A stretch of DNA of 64,000 nt, taken from Salegentibacter sp. 24. Its GTDB lineage: Bacteria > Bacteroidota > Bacteroidia > Flavobacteriales > Flavobacteriaceae. The notes under the pieces are model-generated. The model saw only the letters and a list, made by a program, of their open reading frames with translations. It was not told where the DNA came from and ran no database searches. The DNA is taken from NCBI RefSeq assembly GCF_004362395.1, contig NZ_SNWE01000001.1:186001-250000 (forward strand), in the 5' to 3' direction. Shown one piece after another: positions 18,827-28,396 of this stretch. Each line of letters begins with the position of its first letter. Position 1 is the first letter of the stretch. A program made the translations under genes and the position numbers.

Positions 18827-19897
18827 ATGACCGTATTTTTAGTAATAATAGTATTAGCTCTTTTGGCCGTTACCGGGTGGCAAATGTCTAAGATTTTTCA
18901 GTTGTCAAAGGGTCCCGGCGCGGAGAGTCCTGAAATAGCTAATGATAATGATAACAGGCAGCAAGCCAAACTGATGCTTTGGTTTATGGTTTTCATTTAT
19001 GTTGGTATGGCCTACAGTTTCTGGCATTGGAGTAGGTTTTATCTACCTGAAGCAGCCTCAGTTCATGGAAACCAGGTAGACACCTTGATGTTCATATCCA
19101 TAGGACTTATTATGGTGGTGCAGGTAATAACGCAAGCATTGCTGCACTGGTTTGCTTATAAGTATCAGGGTAAAAAAGGGCAAAGGGCACTTTTCTTCGC
19201 CGATAACGATAAACTTGAATTTATATGGACTATTATTCCAGTGATTACTCTTGCGGGTTTAATTATCTATGGGCTATTTACCTGGAGTGATATTATGAAC
19301 ATTAGTGAAGACGACGATCCTATTGTTATCGAACTTTATGCTAAGCAATTTAGCTGGCAGGCGAGATATTCAGGGGAGGATAATACCCTTGGAGAAGCAA
19401 ATGTCAGGTTTATTGAAGGTGTTAATACTGTTGGACTCAATGTAAACGATCCTTACGCTGCGGATGATAAAATCACAACCGAACTTCATCTTCCTGTAGG
19501 GAGGCAGATTCTGTTTAAATTTAGATCCCAGGATGTCCTTCACTCTGCTTATTTTCCACATTTTAGAGCCCAGATGAATGTGGTTCCGGGAATGATAACA
19601 CAATTTTCTTTTACCCCTGATATCACTACTGAAGAAATGAGAACTTCGGAATACATGGTAGATAAGGTGAAAACAATTAATGAAATTAGAAAGGAGCGAA
19701 ATGAGGTTTTAATGGCGGAAGGCGAAGCACCATTAGATTCTTATGAATTTGATTACTTCCTGCTTTGTAATAAGATTTGTGGAACAGCCCACTATAATAT
19801 GCAGATGAAAATTGTTGTAGAAAGTCAGGAAGAATACAACGAATGGTTAAGCCAGCAAGATACTTTTGCTAGCGTTATAGATTCAGTAGTAGAATAA
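18827..19897 (+). CDS. coxB: Cytochrome c oxidase subunit II
   Basis: A 356-aa subunit II of an aa3-type oxidase that accepts electrons at the dinuclear CuA centre. The CuA ligand set is visible as C314-x3-C318-x3-H322-x2-M325 (CNKICGTAHYNM), with the upstream HSAYFPHF segment and the aromatic loop FSWQARY. Besides the usual pair of helices there are extra hydrophobic segments near the N-terminus (about 2-20 and 50-67, then 88-108 and 130-150), more than in the classical two-helix form. There is no fused heme domain (no CxxCH). It follows actF by 36 bp, in line with a physical ACIII-oxidase supercomplex as known in Flavobacterium johnsoniae. Confidence 0.95.
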   Translation: MTVFLVIIVLALLAVTGWQMSKIFQLSKGPGAESPEIANDNDNRQQAKLMLWFMVFIYVGMAYSFWHWSRFYLPEAASVHGNQVDTLMFISIGLIMVVQVITQALLHWFAYKYQGKKGQRALFFADNDKLEFIWTIIPVITLAGLIIYGLFTWSDIMNISEDDDPIVIELYAKQFSWQARYSGEDNTLGEANVRFIEGVNTVGLNVNDPYAADDKITTELHLPVGRQILFKFRSQDVLHSAYFPHFRAQMNVVPGMITQFSFTPDITTEEMRTSEYMVDKVKTINEIRKERNEVLMAEGEAPLDSYEFDYFLLCNKICGTAHYNMQMKIVVESQEEYNEWLSQQDTFASVIDSVVE

Positions 19898-19924
19898 TAG
19901 AACTAAATAGAATATAATTAAGAT

Positions 19925-21751
19925 ATGTCAGCAATAGCAACAGCACCGGCTCACGATCACCACGAAGATCACGGACATCATCATAAACAAACTTTCATTA
20001 CTAAATATATATTTAGTACGGACCATAAGATGATTGCCAAGCAATATCTTATCACAGGAATTTTAATGGGTATTGTAGGGATTATGATGTCCGTACTTTT
20101 CCGTTTGCAACTAGCCTGGCCAGAGGAATCTTTTATGATCTTCGAATGGCTTTTAGGTGACAGGTGGGCTCCGGATGGGGTAATGACACCGTCAATTTAT
20201 CTTGCCCTGGTTACCATTCATGGTACCATTATGGTTTTCTTTGTGTTAACCGCTGGTCTAAGTGGTACCTTTAGTAACCTTTTAATTCCTCTTCAAATTG
20301 GAGCAAGGGATATGGCCTCCGGTTTTATGAATATGCTTTCATATTGGTTGTTTTTCATTTCTTGTGTAATTATGCTCAGCTCACTATTTATAGAATCTGG
20401 GCCCGCTTCTGCAGGATGGACGATATACCCTCCTCTTAGTGCATTACCTCAGGCTATTGGAGGTTCAGGAATGGGAATGACACTGTGGTTAATTTCAATG
20501 GCAATTTTTATCGCATCATCTCTTTTAGGATCCCTTAACTATATTGTGACTGTTCTTAACCTTAGAACAAAGGGGATGTCAATGATGAGACTGCCGCTTA
20601 CCATTTGGGCGTTTTTTATTACTGCCGTGATTGGTGTGGTTTCTTTCCCGGTTTTATTATCGGCAGCACTTTTACTTATAATGGATAGGAGTTTTGGAAC
20701 TTCTTTCTTCCTTAGTGATATTTATCTTGAAGGTGAGGTATTAAGCCACCAGGGAGGTTCTCCGGTTTTGTTTGAACACTTATTTTGGTTCCTGGGTCAC
20801 CCGGAGGTTTATATCGTAATTCTGCCTGCAATGGGTATTGTGTCAGAGGTTTTAGCAACAAACTCACGTAAACCAATTTTTGGTTATCGTGCCATGGTTG
20901 CTTCGATTCTTGCAATTGCATTCCTATCAACAATTGTATGGGGTCACCATATGTTTGTTTCGGGAATGAATCCATTCCTTGGTTCGGTATTTACATTTAC
21001 AACGTTATTAATTGCCATTCCTTCGGCGGTCAAAGCATTTAACTGGATCACAACGCTCTGGAAAGGAAACCTGCAAATGAATCCCGCGATGCTATTCTCT
21101 ATTGGTTTTGTTTCAACATTCATCACAGGGGGGCTAACCGGAATTATTCTAGGGGATTCAACATTAGATATCAATGTTCACGATACATATTTTGTTATTG
21201 CACATTTCCATCTTGTAATGGGGATTTCAGCAATCTACGGACTACTGGCCGGTGTGTATCACTGGTTTCCGAAGCTCTTTGGAAGAATGATGAACAAGAA
21301 CCTCGGTTATGTTCATTTCTGGATAACTGCTGTAGGTGCTTACGGAGTATTTTTTCCAATGCACTTTATCGGGCTGGCCGGATTACCAAGGCGTTATTAT
21401 ACAAATACAGCCTTTCCGTATTTTGACGACTTGGCGGATGTAAATGTAATTATCACGATTTTTGCAATAATAACAGCTGGAGTTCAGGTAGTATTCCTTT
21501 ATAATTTCTTTAGTTCGATGTTTTATGGAAAAAAGGCTACACAAAATCCCTGGAACTCTACTACTTTGGAATGGACTACTCCGGTGGAACACATTCATGG
21601 AAACTGGCCTGGTGCTATTCCGTCAGTTTACCGTTGGTCTTATGATTATAGTAAGATGAATCTTGAAGGAACGGATTATGTAATTCCTGGTCAGGATTAT
21701 GTTCCCCAAACAGTTCCTCTTCAAGATCACGAAGAAGAAATGAATCACTAG
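19925..21751 (+). CDS. coxA: Cytochrome c oxidase subunit I
   Basis: A 608-aa catalytic subunit with 12 or more helices, two hemes and CuB. Ligand and signature blocks are present: HGTIMVFFVL (low-spin heme His), WFLGHPEVYIVILPAMG (CuB His and cross-linked Tyr), WGHHMFVSG (CuB His pair) and HDTYFVIAHFHLVMG (heme ligands). The N-terminus carries a His-rich patch (HDHHEDHGHHH, residues 10-20) that may bind metal. It is the last gene of the operon, followed by a strong terminator. Subunits III and IV are encoded about 18 kb downstream. Confidence 0.98.
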   Translation: MSAIATAPAHDHHEDHGHHHKQTFITKYIFSTDHKMIAKQYLITGILMGIVGIMMSVLFRLQLAWPEESFMIFEWLLGDRWAPDGVMTPSIYLALVTIHGTIMVFFVLTAGLSGTFSNLLIPLQIGARDMASGFMNMLSYWLFFISCVIMLSSLFIESGPASAGWTIYPPLSALPQAIGGSGMGMTLWLISMAIFIASSLLGSLNYIVTVLNLRTKGMSMMRLPLTIWAFFITAVIGVVSFPVLLSAALLLIMDRSFGTSFFLSDIYLEGEVLSHQGGSPVLFEHLFWFLGHPEVYIVILPAMGIVSEVLATNSRKPIFGYRAMVASILAIAFLSTIVWGHHMFVSGMNPFLGSVFTFTTLLIAIPSAVKAFNWITTLWKGNLQMNPAMLFSIGFVSTFITGGLTGIILGDSTLDINVHDTYFVIAHFHLVMGISAIYGLLAGVYHWFPKLFGRMMNKNLGYVHFWITAVGAYGVFFPMHFIGLAGLPRRYYTNTAFPYFDDLADVNVIITIFAIITAGVQVVFLYNFFSSMFYGKKATQNPWNSTTLEWTTPVEHIHGNWPGAIPSVYRWSYDYSKMNLEGTDYVIPGQDYVPQTVPLQDHEEEMNH

Positions 21752-21774
21752 GCTTAGTGATTACAATTTATAAA

Positions 21775-21804
21775 AAACCTCTTCGTTTTCGAAGAGGTTT
21801 TTTT
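21775..21804. terminator. Intrinsic terminator after coxA
   Basis: An 11-bp perfect stem (AAACCTCTTCG / CGAAGAGGTTT) with a TTTT loop is followed by TTTTAT. A-rich sequence on the other side makes it able to work in both directions. It ends the act-cox operon. Confidence 0.9.
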
Positions 21805-21834
21805 ATAAATTTCTGTTTTTAACTTTATCACGCC

Positions 21835-21867
21835 TTGGTTAGCCCCGCAGTATTTTACTTATCTTTG
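21835..21867 (+). promoter_or_regulatory. Candidate promoter of ruvB
   Basis: TTG at 21835-21837 and TATCTTTG at 21860-21867 (matching TAnnTTTG) are 22 bp apart, close to the usual 17-21 bp. The -7 box lies 30 bp before the ruvB ATG and just after the coxA terminator. Confidence 0.5.
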
Positions 21868-21897
21868 TAGAACAAGTGCCATAATTGTGATAAAAGT

Positions 21898-22920
21898 ATG
21901 AATGAAAACCTGGACCCGACAGGAGAAAATTTTTCTCCTGAGGAATTTGATATCGAAAGGGCACTGCGCCCTTTAAGTTTTGATGATTTTGCCGGTCAGG
22001 ATCAGGTGCTGGAAAATCTTAAGGTATTCGTTGAAGCTGCCAATCAACGTGGTGAAGCTTTGGATCATACGCTTTTTCATGGACCTCCCGGTTTAGGAAA
22101 GACTACATTAGCTCATATTTTAGCCAATGAATTAGAAGTGGGTATAAAAGTGACCTCAGGCCCTGTTTTAGATAAGCCCGGAGATCTTGCAGGTTTACTT
22201 ACTAATCTAGAAGAAAGAGACATCCTGTTTATCGATGAAATTCATAGATTGAGTCCTGTTGTTGAAGAATATCTCTATTCGGCAATGGAGGATTACCGCA
22301 TAGATATCATGATTGAATCCGGGCCAAATGCAAGAACGGTGCAGATTAATCTTAATCCGTTCACTCTTATTGGTGCCACTACGCGATCTGGCTTGCTTAC
22401 AGCTCCTATGCGTGCCCGTTTTGGTATATCCAGCCGCTTGCAATATTACTCTACCGAATTACTTTCCGATATCGTACAACGTAGTTCAGAAATCCTGCGT
22501 GTTCCCATCAGCCTGGATGCTGCTATAGAAATTGCGGGTAGAAGTCGGGGAACTCCCAGGATTGCAAACGCATTACTCCGCCGGGTTCGTGATTTCGCCC
22601 AGATTAAAGGCAATGGACGAATTGATATGGAAATCGCAAAATATGGGTTAAAAGCACTAAATGTTGATGCCCACGGTTTAGACGAAATGGATAATAAAAT
22701 CCTGGAGACAATAATTGATAAATTTAAAGGAGGCCCGGTAGGCTTAACTACGCTGTCAACTGCAGTAAGCGAAAGTGCCGAAACTATTGAGGAAGTCTAT
22801 GAGCCTTTTCTGATTCAACAGGGCTTTATTTACCGAACTCCACGTGGTCGGGAAGTTACTGAGGCCGCATACAAACATCTTAGCAGGGTAAAGGGGAATA
22901 TCCAAGGCGGGCTCTTTTAG
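21898..22920 (+). CDS. ruvB: Holliday junction branch migration helicase RuvB
   Basis: A 340-aa AAA+ ATPase that drives branch migration with RuvA. The Walker A motif GPPGLGKT spans 62-69 and Walker B with DEIH spans 113-116. The sensor-1 region ends in GATTR, and the C-terminal winged helix contains [14 protein letters not shown]. The length is usual. It opens a stretch of ruvB, P450 and queG. The partner ruvA is separate, at 27.8 kb. Confidence 0.98.
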   Translation: MNENLDPTGENFSPEEFDIERALRPLSFDDFAGQDQVLENLKVFVEAANQRGEALDHTLFHGPPGLGKTTLAHILANELEVGIKVTSGPVLDKPGDLAGLLTNLEERDILFIDEIHRLSPVVEEYLYSAMEDYRIDIMIESGPNARTVQINLNPFTLIGATTRSGLLTAPMRARFGISSRLQYYSTELLSDIVQRSSEILRVPISLDAAIEIAGRSRGTPRIANALLRRVRDFAQIKGNGRIDMEIAKYGLKALNVDAHGLDEMDNKILETIIDKFKGGPVGLTTLSTAVSESAETIEEVYEPFLIQQGFIYRTPRGREVTEAAYKHLSRVKGNIQGGLF

Positions 22921-22969
22921 TTTCCTGAAACTCCAATACAGCTGAAGCTGTTTCTGAAACAATGAAATA

Positions 22970-24295
22970 ATGGCAAACAAAAATATTCCTACGGTTTCTA
23001 TGTTTCGATTTGTGAAAAATGCGGGAAGAATTCTTAAAAATCCGCTTCCATTTCATAAGGAGAATTTTGAGAAATATGGTGATATTTTTCAGATTCATAT
23101 TGGGTTTGGTCAAAAGATAATATTTTCCCGAGATGCGGCTTTTGCTGAATATGTGCTTCAAAAGAATCAAAGGAATTATCAAAAATCAACTATTCAAACC
23201 AGAGACCTCGCTAAATATGTTGGCAGGGGACTTTTAACTGCAAATGGTCAGCATTGGGCCAGGCAACGTAAACTTATTCAGCCGGCTTTTCATAAATCCC
23301 ATCTTTCTGGTTTATTACAATCTATTCAGGAAGCAATTAATACCGAAATTGATAAAATTCCGCCCCATGAAACAATTGATGCGTTTCCGGTTTTTAACGA
23401 TTTAGCCTTTCAAACGGTAGTAAAATCCTTGTTTAGCAGCGCCGCTAATCAACAACAAATAAATCGGTTACAATATATTACAGAAGCAGCTCAAAAAATG
23501 CTGGTTAAAGAACTTAGACAACCATTTAAACGCTGGTGGTTTTATATAAGTGGAAGCATTACAAAACATATCAGGTTAACCCAAGAAGCCCGTCAGATCC
23601 TGGAGGATATCGTGGAGGAACGAAAAAAATCCGAGATTAGATATAATGATCTATTGGATATGTTGCTGGAAGCACGTTATGAAGGTGGTATGCCAATGGA
23701 GAAGGAACAATTGATTGATGAAATTCTCATACTTTTCACTGCTGGTCACGAAACGACTTCCAATGCGCTAACCTTTACTTGTGAACTCTTAGCACGTCAT
23801 CCTACAATTCAGGAGAAAATATTTTCGGAAGTAAAAAAAGCAAAAAATGAAACGCAAGACCTTATGGAATTTGTAAGATCCTGTGGTTATACCCAACAGG
23901 TTATTGAGGAATCTTTGCGTTTGTACCCGCCGGCTTATTTTATAGATCGTGTGAATATTGAAGAAGATAATTTTAACGGCTACAAAGTGCCAAAAAATTC
24001 TAGTATTTTATTTTCCTGTTTTGAAATCCACCGACATAAAAAATATTGGCAAGATCCTGAAGTTTTTGATCCAGACAGATTTCTGAAAACCAAAACCCAT
24101 TCCTCTTACTATTTTCCTTTTGGTGCAGGACCAAGAAAGTGTATTGGAAATAATTTTGCAATGTTCGAAATGATCATAGCAATTTCCCAGGTTATGTCCC
24201 GATATAAAATTCAATCAAAAACTGCTGAAATTCAAATCAAACCTTTAATTACACTCAAGCCTAAAAACACATTTTTAGAATTTTTACCTAGATAA
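22970..24295 (+). CDS. Cytochrome P450
   Basis: A 441-aa soluble P450 monooxygenase with the complete set of signatures: I-helix AGHETT at 258-263 (oxygen activation), K-helix E314-x-x-R317, the PERF-like DPDRF, and the heme-binding loop [12 protein letters not shown] with Cys391 as thiolate ligand. It lacks a signal peptide. It resembles class I-type bacterial enzymes of the CYP102/CYP4-like clan, but no reductase or ferredoxin gene is adjacent, so its redox partners must lie elsewhere. The substrate cannot be told. It sits between ruvB and queG, 2 bp before the queG start. Confidence 0.94.
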   Translation: MANKNIPTVSMFRFVKNAGRILKNPLPFHKENFEKYGDIFQIHIGFGQKIIFSRDAAFAEYVLQKNQRNYQKSTIQTRDLAKYVGRGLLTANGQHWARQRKLIQPAFHKSHLSGLLQSIQEAINTEIDKIPPHETIDAFPVFNDLAFQTVVKSLFSSAANQQQINRLQYITEAAQKMLVKELRQPFKRWWFYISGSITKHIRLTQEARQILEDIVEERKKSEIRYNDLLDMLLEARYEGGMPMEKEQLIDEILILFTAGHETTSNALTFTCELLARHPTIQEKIFSEVKKAKNETQDLMEFVRSCGYTQQVIEESLRLYPPAYFIDRVNIEEDNFNGYKVPKNSSILFSCFEIHRHKKYWQDPEVFDPDRFLKTKTHSSYYFPFGAGPRKCIGNNFAMFEMIIAISQVMSRYKIQSKTAEIQIKPLITLKPKNTFLEFLPR

Positions 24296-24297
24296 AT

Positions 24298-25224
24298 TTG
24301 TACGAAAATAAGTCAAAATATACGCAACTGATTAAAACAGAAGCCATGAGACTGGGATTTCTTTCCTGTGGGGTTTCTAAAGCTGAATTTCTTGAGGCGG
24401 AAGCTCCCCGCCTGGAAGAATTTCTAAATAAAAACCGTCACGGTGAAATGCGCTGGATGGAAAATAACTTTGATAAACGCCTGGATCCTACCAAACTTGT
24501 AGAAGGATCTAAAAGTGTGATTTCGCTTTTGCTCAACTATTATCCGGAAGAAACTCAACGGGAAGATTCGTATAAAATTAGCAAGTATGCTTATGGTAGG
24601 GATTATCATTTTGTTATTAAAAATAAACTGAAGCAATTGTTGCAGTTTATGCAGGATGAAATAGGAGAGATTAGCGGACGCGCATTTGTAGATTCAGCTC
24701 CGGTAATGGATAAGGCCTGGGCAGCAAAAAGTGGATTAGGCTGGATAGGTAAGCACTCCAATTTACTTTCAAAACAAACTGGTTCTTTTTATTTTATCGC
24801 TGAACTGATTGTAGATCTCGAACTGGAATATGATACCCCGGTTACCGACCATTGTGGAAGCTGTACCGCCTGCATAGATGCATGCCCCACAGAAGCCATT
24901 GTGGAGCCTTACAAAGTAGATGGCAGCAAATGTATTTCGTATTTCACAATAGAGTTGAAGGACGAATTGCCTAATTCCTTCAAAAATCAGTTTGAGGACT
25001 GGATGTTTGGTTGTGATATTTGTCAGGATGTATGCCCGTGGAACCGGTTTTCAAAACCCCATAACGAACCTCTGTTTAATCCGCATCCCGAACTGCTAGA
25101 AAAAGATAAGCAGGGCTGGGAGGAACTTACCAAAGAAACTTTTAATGAAATCTTTAAAAAATCAGCGGTTAAAAGAACCAAATTTGAAGGCTTGAAGCGA
25201 AATATTGAGTTTTTGAAGGGCTAA
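24298..25224 (+). CDS. queG: Epoxyqueuosine reductase QueG
   Basis: A 308-aa cobalamin-dependent iron-sulfur enzyme that makes queuosine in tRNA from epoxyqueuosine. It has two 4Fe-4S cysteine sets, [12 protein letters not shown] (about residues 190-201) and CDICQDVCP (about 238-247), and the conserved active-site region [24 protein letters not shown] accept the TTG start at 24298, two bases after the P450 stop; the first ATG would remove 15 N-terminal residues of a well-conserved helix. No HEAT-repeat extension is present, as in the short form of the family. Confidence 0.93.
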   Translation: MYENKSKYTQLIKTEAMRLGFLSCGVSKAEFLEAEAPRLEEFLNKNRHGEMRWMENNFDKRLDPTKLVEGSKSVISLLLNYYPEETQREDSYKISKYAYGRDYHFVIKNKLKQLLQFMQDEIGEISGRAFVDSAPVMDKAWAAKSGLGWIGKHSNLLSKQTGSFYFIAELIVDLELEYDTPVTDHCGSCTACIDACPTEAIVEPYKVDGSKCISYFTIELKDELPNSFKNQFEDWMFGCDICQDVCPWNRFSKPHNEPLFNPHPELLEKDKQGWEELTKETFNEIFKKSAVKRTKFEGLKRNIEFLKG

Positions 25225-25405
25225 AATTTTAAATATAGACTTCGTTAAAACCTTCTAACTTTAAATTTAACGCTCTTATTATAAATAAAACACCAAACTA
25301 TTTATGAAATTTTCATAAATAATCCTGAACGGGAATATTCTTTCAATTTTATCAAATTTAAGGTTTCTTTTATACCTAGAAGTTCAATATTGGAGCTAAG
25401 CTTGC

Positions 25406-25413
25406 TACCTTTG
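25406..25413 (+). promoter_or_regulatory. Candidate -7 promoter of maeB
   Basis: TACCTTTG matches TAnnTTTG and is 22 bp before the maeB ATG. The 211-bp region between queG and maeB shows nothing else clear. Confidence 0.55.
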
Positions 25414-25435
25414 TGGTTAGCACAAAAAATAAATT

Positions 25436-27721
25436 ATGAGTAATAATCCTAGAAAAAGAAGAGAAGCACTGGTTTATCACGCCAAACCCAAACCTGGAAA
25501 AATTCAGGTAGTACCGACTAAAAAATATGCAACCCAAAGGGATCTTTCCCTGGCATATTCTCCCGGCGTTGCTGAACCTTGCCTGGAGATAGAAAAGGAT
25601 AAAGAAAATGCTTATAAGTATACTACTAAGGGAAATTTGGTTGCCGTTATTACCAACGGTACTGCCGTATTAGGGCTAGGTGATATAGGCCCAGAAGCTT
25701 CTAAGCCCGTAATGGAAGGAAAAGGTTTACTCTTCAAGATTTTTGCTGATATAGATGTATTTGATATTGAAGTGGATACCAAAGATGTGGATAAATTTAT
25801 TGAGACAGTAAAGAATATCGCTCCTACCTTTGGTGGAATTAATCTTGAAGATATCAAAGCTCCAGAAGCTTTTGAAATTGAACAGCGCCTAAAAGCAGAG
25901 CTTGATATTCCAGTGATGCATGATGATCAGCACGGAACGGCTATTATTTCTGCTGCCGCTCTATTAAATGCATTGGAGTTGGCTAAGAAAAAGATCGGGA
26001 AAGTAAAGATTGTGATAAGCGGTGCCGGTGCAGCAGCGGTTTCTTGTACTAAACTTTATAAGGCTTTTGGTGCAAAAGATGAAAACATCGTAATGTTGGA
26101 TAGCAAAGGCGTGATTAGAAAAGATCGTCCCAATCTTTCAGAAGAAAAGAAAGAATTTGCTACTCATAGAAAAATAGATACTCTTGACGAGGCGATGAAA
26201 AATGCCGATGTTTTCGTCGGGCTTTCTATTGCCAACATCGTTTCTCCAGAAATGTTGAAAAGTATGGCGAAACGCCCGATTGTTTTTGCGATGGCAAATC
26301 CAAATCCTGAGATCGACTATCAACTTGCCATGGATACCCGAAAGGATATTATTATGGCCACCGGGAGAAGTGACCATCCTAACCAGGTAAACAATGTTCT
26401 TGGATTTCCATTTATTTTTCGTGGAGCTTTAGATGTTAGGGCAACGAAAATTAATGAAGAGATGAAAATGGCAGCGGTGAAAGCCCTGGCAGAGATGGCC
26501 AAAGAGCCAGTTCCAGAACAAGTGAATATTGCTTATGGGGAAACCAGGCTTAATTTTGGGTCGGATTATATTATTCCAAAACCTTTTGATCCTCGATTAA
26601 TTGCCAAGGTTCCTCCTGCCGTGGCCAGAGCCGCTATGGAAAGTGGTGTGGCAAGGCAACCTATTCAGGATTGGGAAAAATATGAAGAGGAGTTGCTTGA
26701 AAGAATGGGTAGCGATAATAAAATTACCCGGTTATTGCTAAACCGAGCGAAAATGAACCCCAAAAGAATTGTGTTTGCTGAAGCCGATCATCTTGATGTA
26801 CTTAAGGCAGCACAAATTGTTCACGATGAAGGAATAGCTACTCCAATTTTACTGGGCCGCCGGGAGGTGATTAAAGAATTGATGGCAGAAATAGATTTTA
26901 ATGAAGATGTTGCCATCATTGATCCAAAATCTGATGAAGAGGAAGGTCACAGAAAAGATTATGCTCAGGTATACTGGAAAACGAGAAACCGTAGCGGAGT
27001 TACACTTTATGATGCGGAAAAACTAATGCGTGAACGCAATTATTTCGCTGCAATGATGGTTAACGAAGGCGATGCGGATGGTTTACTTTCCGGTTACTCA
27101 AGAGCGTATCCTGCAGTGGTCAAACCTATGTTGGAGCTTATCGGAATGGCGCCAGGAGTAACTCGTGTGGCCGCCACAAACCTTATGAATACTTCTCGCG
27201 GTCCGCTTTTTATTAGCGATACTTCTATCAATATAGATCCGCCGGCAAAAGATCTTGCTAAAATTGCCCAAATGACTGCCAGAACTGTTAAACTTTTTGG
27301 TCTAGAACCCGTAATTGCCATGATGTCTTATGCGAATTTTGGCTCTTCTAAAGATCCTCACGCCACCAAAGTTAAAGAGGCGGTTTCTTATTTGCACCGT
27401 TACCATCCAGATTTAAATGTTGATGGAGAGTTGCAGGCAGATTTTGCCCTTAACCGTGAAATGCTTCAGGATAAATTCCCATTTTCAAAACTTGCCGGAA
27501 AAAAGGTCAATACTTTAATCTATCCTAATCTTGATTCAGCAAATAGCACTTATAAGCTTATCAAGGAACTTAATAAGGTTGATTCTATTGGCCCAATTAT
27601 GATGGGGATGCGCAGACCAGTGCACATTCTTCAGCTTGGAGCAAGTGTAGAAGAAATTGTCAATATGACGGCGGTAACCGTTGTAGATGCTCAAGAAAAA
27701 GTAAAAAAGCAAAAGAAATAA
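25436..27721 (+). CDS. maeB: NADP-dependent malic enzyme with phosphotransacetylase-like domain
   Basis: A 761-aa two-domain enzyme. The N-terminal malic enzyme part (about 1-425) converts malate to pyruvate and CO2 with NADPH. It shows SLAYSPGVAEPC, VMHDDQHGTAIISAAALLNALE and the nucleotide-binding SGAGAAAVSCTKL. The C-terminal part (about 440-761) resembles phosphate acetyltransferase (MNPKRIVFAEADHLDVLKAA) and in known relatives acts as an allosteric regulatory domain rather than a catalyst. It has its own promoter and terminator, so it is likely monocistronic. Confidence 0.96.
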   Translation: MSNNPRKRREALVYHAKPKPGKIQVVPTKKYATQRDLSLAYSPGVAEPCLEIEKDKENAYKYTTKGNLVAVITNGTAVLGLGDIGPEASKPVMEGKGLLFKIFADIDVFDIEVDTKDVDKFIETVKNIAPTFGGINLEDIKAPEAFEIEQRLKAELDIPVMHDDQHGTAIISAAALLNALELAKKKIGKVKIVISGAGAAAVSCTKLYKAFGAKDENIVMLDSKGVIRKDRPNLSEEKKEFATHRKIDTLDEAMKNADVFVGLSIANIVSPEMLKSMAKRPIVFAMANPNPEIDYQLAMDTRKDIIMATGRSDHPNQVNNVLGFPFIFRGALDVRATKINEEMKMAAVKALAEMAKEPVPEQVNIAYGETRLNFGSDYIIPKPFDPRLIAKVPPAVARAAMESGVARQPIQDWEKYEEELLERMGSDNKITRLLLNRAKMNPKRIVFAEADHLDVLKAAQIVHDEGIATPILLGRREVIKELMAEIDFNEDVAIIDPKSDEEEGHRKDYAQVYWKTRNRSGVTLYDAEKLMRERNYFAAMMVNEGDADGLLSGYSRAYPAVVKPMLELIGMAPGVTRVAATNLMNTSRGPLFISDTSINIDPPAKDLAKIAQMTARTVKLFGLEPVIAMMSYANFGSSKDPHATKVKEAVSYLHRYHPDLNVDGELQADFALNREMLQDKFPFSKLAGKKVNTLIYPNLDSANSTYKLIKELNKVDSIGPIMMGMRRPVHILQLGASVEEIVNMTAVTVVDAQEKVKKQKK

Positions 27722-27741
27722 AATAATTGAATATACAATAG

Positions 27742-27779
27742 TTAAGCCCGGACCAAAGATTTCGGGCTTAATTTTTATT
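27742..27779 (+). terminator. Intrinsic terminator after maeB
   Basis: A 9-bp perfect stem (TTAAGCCCG / CGGGCTTAA) encloses a 12-nt loop and is followed by TTTTTATTT. It is located 20 bp after the maeB stop. Confidence 0.85.
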
Positions 27780-27782
27780 TAC

Positions 27783-27790
27783 TACATTTG
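27783..27790 (+). promoter_or_regulatory. Candidate -7 promoter of ruvA(-sprA)
   Basis: TACATTTG matches TAnnTTTG and lies 20 bp before the ruvA ATG, just after the maeB terminator. Confidence 0.5.
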
Positions 27791-27810
27791 GCTCTTCAAG
27801 TTTAAATTTT

Positions 27811-28392
27811 ATGATTCATCATCTTAAGGGGCAATTAATAGAGAAGAATCCTACTTACTTAGTAATCGACTGCAACGGTGTTGGGTATTTGGTTCATATT
27901 TCACTTCACACTTTTTCCCTAATTCCAGATTCCGAAAATATAAGTATTTACACTCATTTGCACGTAAAGGAAGACTCCCATACGCTATATGGTTTTTATC
28001 AAAAATCTGAACGTGAGATTTTCAGGTTGTTGATTTCGGTTTCGGGAGTGGGCACCAGTACTGCAAGAACAATGTTATCTTCCTTAGAACCCAATCAGGT
28101 GAAAGAAGCTATTGCCCATTCCGATGTGCCCACCATACAAAGCGTTAAAGGAATTGGAGCCAAAACAGCGCAGCGCGTAATTTTGGATTTAAAAGATAAA
28201 ATATTGAAAGTTTACGGGGAGGATGAAATTTTGGTTCCTCAGAACAATACAATAAAGGAAGAAGCGTTATCTGCTTTAGAGACTCTTGGCTTTGCCAGAA
28301 AGCAGGCTACCAGAGTTGTAGATAAATTAATGAAAGATTCAACTAACCCTACGGTAGAATCTATTATAAAAATGGCTCTTAAAAATTTGTAA
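27811..28392 (+). CDS. ruvA: Holliday junction DNA-binding protein RuvA
   Basis: A 193-aa protein that binds Holliday junctions as a tetramer and loads RuvB. The N-terminal OB fold begins MIHHLKGQL, and tandem helix-hairpin-helix motifs include VSGVGTSTARTML and VKGIGAKTAQRVI. The C-terminal domain III ends ALETLGFARKQA...MKNL-like. The length is normal. sprA starts four bases after its stop, so the two are probably cotranscribed. Confidence 0.97.
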   Translation: MIHHLKGQLIEKNPTYLVIDCNGVGYLVHISLHTFSLIPDSENISIYTHLHVKEDSHTLYGFYQKSEREIFRLLISVSGVGTSTARTMLSSLEPNQVKEAIAHSDVPTIQSVKGIGAKTAQRVILDLKDKILKVYGEDEILVPQNNTIKEEALSALETLGFARKQATRVVDKLMKDSTNPTVESIIKMALKNL

Positions 28393-28396
28393 AGAA

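Noticed and set aside
22919-22951. Two small inverted repeats (AGTTTC/GAAACT and ACAGCT/AGCTGT) between ruvB and the P450 gene.
   Set aside because: Their loops are only two bases and no T-tract follows, so they are unlikely terminators; probably chance.
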